A DNA stretch of 46,772 nt. It comes from Clostridia bacterium. GTDB lineage: Bacteria > Bacillota > Clostridia > Oscillospirales > Acutalibacteraceae. Each line of letters opens with the position of its first letter. Position 1 is the first letter of the stretch. The notes under the pieces were generated by a model. That model was not told where the DNA came from, did no database searches, and worked only from the letters and a program-made list of their open reading frames with translations. The stretch lies in NCBI GenBank assembly GCA_017629275.1, contig JAGBXM010000038.1, positions 1 through 46,772 of the forward strand, given 5' to 3'. The translations under genes and the position numbers were made by a program. Of this stretch, positions 42,127-46,772 are shown one piece after another.

Positions 42127-42140
42127 TGATTGTATGTCAA
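42112..42140 (-). promoter_or_regulatory. Promoter of the GpsA-GDPD operon
   Basis: Minus strand TTGACA (42140-42135), a 17-bp spacer and TACAAT (42117-42112). Confidence 0.65.
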
Positions 42141-42171
42141 TAAGTGTCCGAAAAGTTGATAATTAAACAAA

Positions 42172-42185
42172 AATGATCATTTTAT
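42172..42185. promoter_or_regulatory. Candidate DeoR-type operator 2
   Basis: AAAATGATCATTTT is a perfect 14-bp palindrome 20 bp before the regulator's ATG. It shares the ATGAT half-site with operator 1, suggesting one protein binds both. Confidence 0.5.
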
Positions 42186-42204
42186 AGAACAGAAGGGAAC
42201 AAAT

Positions 42205-42933
42205 ATGATCAAAAAAGAGAGACAAGAAGCTATTTTAAAAATCATAAGAGAACGAAAATATTGCACGGTAAATTATTTGTCGAAACAGTTATTTGTGGCG
42301 CCGATAACCGTCCGGCGTGATTTGACCGAAATGGAAACAGCGGGGCTTGTTGCCCGGTGTTTTGGCGGCGCAACTATCCCGGAGCACGAAAATCGAGAAG
42401 TTCCTTTTGAGATAAGAAACAAAAGTAATACTTCCATCAAAGAAAAACTTGCAAAAAAGGCATCAAAACTGATCACCAATGGTGATGTTGTGTTTTTGGA
42501 TGCATCTTCAACGGTCAGTCATATGACAAAATACATTTCCGAAGAACAGAATGTAACTGTTATAACCAACAGTATGTTAGTTGCCGAAAAGTTAAAGGAA
42601 AAGCAGATAATCTGTTATTTGACGGGTGGCAGACTTGTGGAAAACTCATATGCGCTTGTTGGAAACGTTGCCGAAAAAACTGTATCAGACCTTTACGCAA
42701 ACGTATGCTTTTTTTCAGCGCAAGGCATAGATGAGAATGGCGTGATTTCTGACCAATCCGAGTCAGAAAGCGCACTTCGTGGATTGATGATCAAAAACTC
42801 CCAGAAGCAATACTTTCTTTTTGACGGTAGCAAATACGACAAACGTTTTGCATTCAAGATTTGCACGGTGCAAGACATCAGCGACATTTTAACTGATCTG
42901 GACGATCTGGCTTTCGAAATGGGCAATAAATAA
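42205..42933 (+). CDS. DeoR-family repressor (GlpR-like)
   Basis: 242 residues: an N-terminal helix-turn-helix (QEAILKIIRERKYCTVNYLS, then VAPITVRRDL) and a DeoR sensor domain with GDVVFLDASSTVSHM and a C-terminal FDGSKYDK. The family senses sugar phosphates. Divergent from the GpsA-GDPD operon, with shared ATGAT operators between them, so glycerol-phosphate-type control is likely. AAGGGA precedes the ATG. Confidence 0.9.
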   Translation: MIKKERQEAILKIIRERKYCTVNYLSKQLFVAPITVRRDLTEMETAGLVARCFGGATIPEHENREVPFEIRNKSNTSIKEKLAKKASKLITNGDVVFLDASSTVSHMTKYISEEQNVTVITNSMLVAEKLKEKQIICYLTGGRLVENSYALVGNVAEKTVSDLYANVCFFSAQGIDENGVISDQSESESALRGLMIKNSQKQYFLFDGSKYDKRFAFKICTVQDISDILTDLDDLAFEMGNK

Positions 42934-43087
42934 ATCAGTATAAATCCCCTCAAATTACAGATACTAACAGTACAATTTGAAAATTTATGTAGGGGTCATT
43001 CACGAATGACCCGCAAATATTCACGGAACCTAAACGGGCGATTCGTGAATCGCCCCTACGAAATATAACAAGGAGATTGATATATAT

Positions 43088-43264
43088 ATGAAAGCAACCG
43101 GTATCGTCCGTCGGGTGGACGATTTAGGTCGTGTGGTTATACCTAAAGAGATTAGAAGAACTATGAGGATTCGTGAGGGGGAACCCTTGCTGATAACATT
43201 GACACCTTTCGACAAGTTTTGTATCGCGATACATAGTTTGGTAGAAAGATATAAAGGAGCGTAG
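43088..43264 (+). CDS. AbrB/SpoVT-domain micro-protein, 58 residues
   Basis: Best preserved copy: MKATGIVRRVDDLGRVVIP, KEIRRTMRIREGEPL, then the family-specific tail TLTPFDKFCIAIHSLVERY. AAGGAG lies about 10 bp before the ATG. The N-terminal half has every residue expected for an AbrB/SpoVT swapped-hairpin DNA-binding dimer, but the regulatory C-terminal domain is replaced by the short tail. The stop lies within the downstream hairpin. Convergent with the second UDG-like gene. Confidence 0.7.
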   Translation: MKATGIVRRVDDLGRVVIPKEIRRTMRIREGEPLLITLTPFDKFCIAIHSLVERYKGA

Positions 43265-43292
43265 GAATGGAATGTTCCACTCCTACGCTCCT
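43256..43292. terminator. Right-end hairpin of cassette B
   Basis: GGAGCGTAGGA and TCCTACGCTCC with an inner TGGA/TTCCA. It terminates both the micro-gene and the convergent UDG-like gene. Confidence 0.85.
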
Positions 43293-43293
43293 T

Positions 43294-44106
43294 TCAATCA
43301 GTCAATTTATTTAAAGCCTCTGTTGTTATTAAATCCTCTGGAGGAAGTTTATTTAATAAACGAAGTTTTTTCACGTCTCTTGAAAAGTTGGGATAAGCTT
43401 CGTTATACCATTTTCCATAGTTGCTTGGGTGTATCGTTTCAATGATATATGAATCTATTGTTTCACTATAAAAAAGTGTATCTGTAAGTTCAACAGCGTC
43501 TCTTGATATATCTCTTGCATACAGACCTGCTTTTTGAAGAATGATGATTGTTGGTTCTAAAATGCTTATTTCTTCTCTTAAAAGTTCCAGGCAATTTTCT
43601 GTTTGAATGGGATAGTTTTTAACACCTTTTACTTGCTCGGGATACTTTTTAAAGGCGCAACGATACAAATTAGTCAAAGAAAAACACGTCAAAACACTAT
43701 CGGGCTTAAATAAAAATTTATTGCTATCTGCAATAGAATCATTATTCCAATTATAATTAAACATTTCGCATAACATTTTATAGGTCTCTCTATAATGCAG
43801 ATTTACTTTTCCTTCATTCAGAAAACCTAAAAGGCGTTTCGGGGAATACTGTAAATCGTTTTTGTTTCTTCCTTCTTTACCTACAATAAGAATTCGAATT
43901 TTTTCATCGTTTATCTCAATATCATAGTTTTCTCCAACCATTGCAGATAAAGAAGAATCATAGCCTGCTGTTAAATTGTCAGCCAATGCTTGTTTGGAAC
44001 AAGCCTTATAGTATTTACACATACCTTTTTCACAATAATATTTATTATAAAGTTCGATTAAAGCATTTTTGCGATGGATTGTTTTTTCTTTATTACTTCG
44101 TAACAT
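43294..44106 (-). CDS. Second UDG-fold-like protein, cysteine-containing
   Basis: 270 residues, soluble. UDG-superfamily-like pattern: IRILIVGKEGRNK (about 70-82), LEPTIIILQKAG (about 183-194) and IETIHPSNYGKW near 222-233. An N-terminal cluster CEKGMCKYYKAC (about 25-36) could bind metal or an Fe-S centre as in family 4/5 glycosylases, but a fourth cysteine at the right place is not evident. It is not closely similar to the 36037 gene yet has the same genetic setting. AGGAG precedes the ATG. Function unknown. Confidence 0.6.
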   Translation of the reverse strand: MLRSNKEKTIHRKNALIELYNKYYCEKGMCKYYKACSKQALADNLTAGYDSSLSAMVGENYDIEINDEKIRILIVGKEGRNKNDLQYSPKRLLGFLNEGKVNLHYRETYKMLCEMFNYNWNNDSIADSNKFLFKPDSVLTCFSLTNLYRCAFKKYPEQVKGVKNYPIQTENCLELLREEISILEPTIIILQKAGLYARDISRDAVELTDTLFYSETIDSYIIETIHPSNYGKWYNEAYPNFSRDVKKLRLLNKLPPEDLITTEALNKLTD

Positions 44107-44157
44107 TTCAAAGCTCCTATAAAGATGTAATTTGATTTATTATAATACACTCACGCC

Positions 44158-44505
44158 AAAAAGTAAATTCTCGCAGTATAAATTCCCACGAGTTACAAAT
44201 AATAACATCACAATTTGAAAATTTGTTGTAAGGGATGGCGTTTACGACATCCCGCGGTTTGCACAAATTATAAACGGGACGTCGAAATCGTCGTCCCCTA
44301 CGATGTATTTGTAAAAAGGAGATTTATATATGAAAGCAACAGGTATAGTTAGAAGAATTGACGAATGAGGTATAATAACACCAAGAGTTATAAAGCCGCA
44401 TAAACACTGGTTTTTTCGCTGATCATGTCAAAACAATTATCGAGAAAACAAGCGGTTTTGAGCTTCAAGTTTGGTGAAACAAGGTGTGGGAATACATAAC
44501 AAGAG
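44158..44505 (+). repeat. Repeat cassette with broken AbrB gene, copy C
   Basis: Left end AAAAAGTAAATTCTCGCAGT, TTACAAATAATAACAT and CACAATTTGAAAATTT; palindrome GGGACG/CGTCCC; AAAAAGGAGATTTATATATG. The micro-gene at 44330 reads MKATGIVRRIDE and hits TGA after 12 codons. Downstream TATAATAACACCAAGAG and ATAAAGCCGCATAAACACTGG match copy E. The remainder to 44657 shows only a terminator and AT-rich DNA. Confidence 0.75.
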
Positions 44506-44537
44506 CCGGATGAGCGTATTTGTTCATCCGGTTTTTT
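44506..44537 (+). terminator. Terminator hairpin after cassette C
   Basis: CCGGATGAGC / GTTCATCCGG followed by six T. Confidence 0.8.
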
Positions 44538-44657
44538 GTATGTCCTGAAAATGACACATTCAAACAATTATAATACTGTTATCGGGGAAACGCTGAATCA
44601 TTAAATAATACATATAATTATCATTACAATTATAAGTATAAATAATCTTATAATATA

Positions 44658-44686
44658 TTGACAAATTATCATTACTGCGCTATAAT
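44658..44686 (+). promoter_or_regulatory. Consensus promoter of the Phd-HipA-HIRAN operon
   Basis: TTGACA (44658-44663), a 17-bp spacer and TATAAT (44681-44686). The consensus boxes suggest strong expression unless repressed, as expected for an autoregulated toxin-antitoxin unit. Confidence 0.8.
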
Positions 44687-44725
44687 ATAATAGCTAAAAA
44701 ATTATATTTTTGAGGGGGTGCCTTT

Positions 44726-44938
44726 TTGCATTTATCTAAAGTTCTTAAGCAATTAATTCCTATTACTCAGTTTAATAAAGGAAAGGCATCGCAACTATTT
44801 TCTAGGGTAAAAGACGGAGAAACACTTGTTGTTATGAAAAACAATGTAGCGGTTGCAGTTGTCATATCACCTGAGGAATATTCTATAATAGAAAGATATA
44901 AACTTGATGGTGGCAACGAGGTAAACAAACATGATTAA
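44726..44938 (+). CDS. Phd/YefM-like antitoxin
   Basis: 70 residues with the Phd/YefM N-terminal pattern: LIPITQFNKGKASQLFSRVK, then DGETLVVMKNNVAVAVVISP and EEYSII. In the family this part binds operator DNA and the C-terminal tail covers the toxin; the tail here (KLDGGNEVNKHD) is short. The start is a TTG at 44726, about 8 bp after GAGGGGG, since no upstream ATG is in frame. It overlaps the kinase gene by 8 bp. Confidence 0.8.
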   Translation: MHLSKVLKQLIPITQFNKGKASQLFSRVKDGETLVVMKNNVAVAVVISPEEYSIIERYKLDGGNEVNKHD

Positions 44939-45854
44939 TATTATTGATTTTAGTAATTGGAAAGAGTACGATGGTGCTTCAGAAGGTAGTGGCCGTAGCG
45001 AAAAAATATGGTTAAAATCAGAAGAAGGACAAATCGGGTTGTTCAAATTCCCTAAAATTGATCCGGTTGATAACAAAGAAACAACGGAGCATATTTCCGA
45101 ACATTTAGCACATAAAATCGGAGAGGTAATTGGAGTACCTACTGCTAAAGTTGATATTGGAACTTATGGTGGCAGAATCGGCAGCATGAGTTATTTTGTA
45201 TGCGAACAAGACGAGTTTTTAAAAGAAGGAATTTGGTTTCTTTCCGCAAAGTTTCCTAAATACAATATTGAAGAAATGAAAGATGAAGAAAGTGGGAAAT
45301 ACTATTGCATGGAGCATCTATTTGGCGCAGCTTCTCACTTGCTTTCTAATAGAATACATATCGAAATGATGCTTTTTGATTTTTTGATAGGAAATAGCGA
45401 TAGACATCAAAGTAATTGGGCTATATTAATAGGAGCAAAAATTGAGAAAGGATTCACGATAAGTATTCGCCAGTGTCCGTTATATGATAATGGTTCATCT
45501 TTGTGTTGCTATGTCAACAGTAAGGAAATCCCTCAGTTATTAGGCAGCGACAAAAAACGTTTTGATGCTTTGGTAGATTCAAAATCTAAATCAAGAATTC
45601 GTATTGATGGCAACAAAAAAAGCTTGCCTTCGCATCGAGAAGTTATAAAATATCTGTTTGAAAATCATTCAGTTTCAAGAGAAATTGCCAAAGAATTCTT
45701 GAACAAGTTATCTGTTGAAACGATAACGGCACTATTATGTGAATATCCCGAAGAGATTTTGTCGATAGAAAAGAAAAACTTGATTAGCAAATTTTTGATT
45801 CGCAAAATTAATATTTTAGAAGAATTATTAAAGGAGGATGAGAAAAATGACTAA
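44931..45854 (+). CDS. HipA-like Ser/Thr kinase (toxin candidate)
   Basis: 307 residues with the HipA/CtkA kinase pattern: a glycine-rich segment ASEGSGRSEK (16-25), Lys39 in GLFKFPK, the catalytic-loop motif GNSDRHQSN (154-162, Asp157) and the metal motif PLYDNGSS (183-190, Asp186). It lacks the HipA N-terminal subdomain 1, which appears to be encoded separately by the next gene. HipA toxins phosphorylate tRNA synthetases or other targets; the target here is unknown. The start overlaps the antitoxin gene, so translation is coupled. Confidence 0.85.
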   Translation: MINIIDFSNWKEYDGASEGSGRSEKIWLKSEEGQIGLFKFPKIDPVDNKETTEHISEHLAHKIGEVIGVPTAKVDIGTYGGRIGSMSYFVCEQDEFLKEGIWFLSAKFPKYNIEEMKDEESGKYYCMEHLFGAASHLLSNRIHIEMMLFDFLIGNSDRHQSNWAILIGAKIEKGFTISIRQCPLYDNGSSLCCYVNSKEIPQLLGSDKKRFDALVDSKSKSRIRIDGNKKSLPSHREVIKYLFENHSVSREIAKEFLNKLSVETITALLCEYPEEILSIEKKNLISKFLIRKINILEELLKEDEKND

Positions 45855-46533
45855 AAAAGATAAATGGTTATATTTGATTTGGAAAGATCCTCAAACGAGG
45901 CAAAATTTTACGATCGGAAAATTGGGAAGTGGATCTAAATATTCGTTTGAATATTCTGATGATGTTGGTAAGGCTGAAAATAATGGTTGGTCAAAATTTG
46001 AGGTGTTCCCAGAGGAAAAAGTCTATGAAAGCGATGTTTTGTTTCCCGTTTTTGCAAGTCGCCTTCCAGATAAAAAAAGACGAGATATTGATAAGATTTT
46101 AGCCAAATACGGATTGTCAACATTCGATGAATTTGAGTTGTTAAGGAAAAGCGAAGGTAGGCTTCCTATTGATACTTATTCATTTATTGATCCTATTTTC
46201 CCTACCGACCAAACCGTTCGGCGAGATTTTTACATTATGGGTGTACGGCATCATGCATTGTGCAAAGGGGAAGATTGCTCTCTTTTACCATTAATTAATA
46301 TCGGTGATGAATTAGTTTTCGAAAAAGAGCCGGAAAACAAATTTGATGTTAACGCAATTAAAGTGCAAACCCGCACAGGTGATGTTTTGGGATATGTGCC
46401 CAGATACTATAATGAAGCAATTTTAGAACGTCTTGAAAAAAACATGACGTATTCGTGCAAAATTATTGAAATTAATCTTTTCCAGGATTGCTCTGAATGT
46501 ATTAAGGTAAGATTAAATATGCCAAAAGAATAA
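45847..46533 (+). CDS. HIRAN-domain protein with HipA-N-like segment
   Basis: 228 residues from the ATG at 45847, 9 bp after AAGGAGG; another ATG sits directly on the ribosome site. Residues about 55-115 (LFPVFASRLPDKKRRDIDK, then ILAKYGLSTFDEFELL) resemble the N-terminal subdomain of HipA. Residues about 127-215 are a HIRAN domain (DFYIMGVRHHAL, EPENKFDVNAIKV, LGYVPRYYNE), a fold that binds 3' DNA ends or odd DNA structures. The end of the kinase gene overlaps this start by 8 bp. It may be a regulator or DNA-targeting partner of the kinase. Confidence 0.82.
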   Translation: MTKKDKWLYLIWKDPQTRQNFTIGKLGSGSKYSFEYSDDVGKAENNGWSKFEVFPEEKVYESDVLFPVFASRLPDKKRRDIDKILAKYGLSTFDEFELLRKSEGRLPIDTYSFIDPIFPTDQTVRRDFYIMGVRHHALCKGEDCSLLPLINIGDELVFEKEPENKFDVNAIKVQTRTGDVLGYVPRYYNEAILERLEKNMTYSCKIIEINLFQDCSECIKVRLNMPKE

Positions 46534-46542
46534 CCGCACATC

Positions 46543-46571
46543 AAAGCGGAGTGGAATTTCCACTCCGCTTT
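46543..46571 (+). terminator. Terminator of the Phd-HipA-HIRAN operon
   Basis: AAAGCGGAGTGGAA / TTCCACTCCGCTTT, a perfect stem of the same style as at 13765. Confidence 0.9.
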
Positions 46572-46661
46572 CGTTATGTAAAGATTTATGTTATAATAAT
46601 AAAAACTTTGCAACTTTTTTCAAAATTGAAACACTATATAAGTGAAGGGAGGTTAAAGAAA

Positions 46662-46772
46662 ATGGCAATAGAAAAATCGGTAAAAGAGAAATACTTAAAT
46701 TTGCTGACTCAAAATTATATGGATAAGTTCTTTTATTTCAGTCTTAAAAAGACGGGAAACAGTTTTGAAGCA
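46662..46772 (+). CDS. ECF-type sigma factor (start only)
   Basis: ATG 46662 follows GGGAGG; 37 codons run to the window end. The text KYLNLLTQNYMDKFFYFSLK, then KTGNSFEA, resembles region 1.2/2.1 of ECF sigma-70 factors, where EAEDLxQ usually follows. TGCAACTTTTTT about 50 bp upstream resembles an ECF -35 box and may mean autoregulation. Too short to assign further. Confidence 0.55.
   Translation, partial: MAIEKSVKEKYLNLLTQNYMDKFFYFSLKKTGNSFEA

Larger units (their letters stand above)
42936..43292 (+). repeat. Complete repeat cassette, copy B
   Basis: Left end CAGTATAAATCCCCTC, TTACAGATACTAAC and ACAATTTGAAAATT; GGGTCATTC/GAATGACCC and GGGCGATTC/GAATCGCCC palindromes; ACAAGGAGATTGATATATATATG; the AbrB micro-gene; and a closing hairpin. 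About 357 bp. Confidence 0.8.

Noticed and set aside
44726..46533. Classical hipBA operon
   Set aside because: The small protein has the Phd/YefM pattern, not a Cro/C1 helix-turn-helix, and the kinase lacks the HipA N-terminal subdomain.
1..46772. tRNA or rRNA genes
   Set aside because: No cloverleaf with a GTTCGAAT-type T-arm and no rRNA-like conserved segments were noticed in the gaps; no covariance search was possible.

Overview
This looks like a chromosomal segment from an uncultured, spore-forming gut Clostridia (Oscillospirales/Ruminococcaceae-like). The reasons are a complete sporulation sigma-K gene, a T-box leader, sigma-A promoters with 17-bp spacers, strong AGGAGG ribosome sites, polysaccharide-degrading enzymes and many GTAGGGG...CCCCTAC palindromic repeats. 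Two base-composition regimes alternate: GC-richer core-like DNA (about 1-13.8 kb and 26-35.7 kb) and AT-rich accessory DNA (about 14-25.5 kb and 36-46.7 kb).

Layout. 0-5 kb: alpha-galactosidase (GH36) and GH2 beta-galactosidase-type enzyme. 4.8-10.2 kb, minus strand: alpha/beta hydrolase, a membrane-anchored MurF-like ligase, D-Ala-D-Ala ligase, a cation diffusion facilitator and a REP-associated (Y1/HUH) transposase. 10.7-13.8 kb: Crp/Fnr-type regulator plus a nitrate/sulfonate/taurine-type ABC importer. 13.9 kb: a lone STAS protein. 14.4-22.7 kb: a surface polysaccharide/teichoic-acid-like operon (GT32, O-antigen polymerase, IspD/TarI, SDR epimerase, flippase, CDP-glycerol-type transferase, a broken glycosyltransferase, UDP-GlcNAc 2-epimerase). 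22.8-25.3 kb: DUF898 membrane protein, acyltransferase, an unknown protein. 25.7-28.2 kb: T-box-controlled archaeal-type AspRS and sigma-K. 28.4-33.8 kb: a giant 1764-residue TIR / STAND-like / helical / SecA-motor fusion, the most unusual gene here. 34-35.7 kb: GH16 lipoprotein. 35.8-46.7 kb: small accessory modules (UDG-like protein; SGNH hydrolase + Gfo/Idh oxidoreductase + AraC; GDPD + glycerol-3-phosphate dehydrogenase + DeoR; a second UDG-like protein; Phd-like antitoxin + HipA-like kinase + HIRAN protein), then the start of an ECF-type sigma factor.

Two things stand out. First, the TIR-SecA fusion has an intact TIR glutamate and intact SecA ATPase motifs; an immune-type role is proposed but unproven. 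Second, a dispersed cassette of about 360 bp recurs, always on the + strand. It has a conserved left end, a REP palindrome, a strong ribosome site, a 50-60-codon AbrB/SpoVT N-terminal micro-gene and a terminal hairpin. It is seen in intact and decayed copies at 14.2, 23.3, 24.5, 25.4, 35.8, 36.9, 40.0, 43.1 and 44.3 kb, and in the accessory region it punctuates the boundaries between gene modules.
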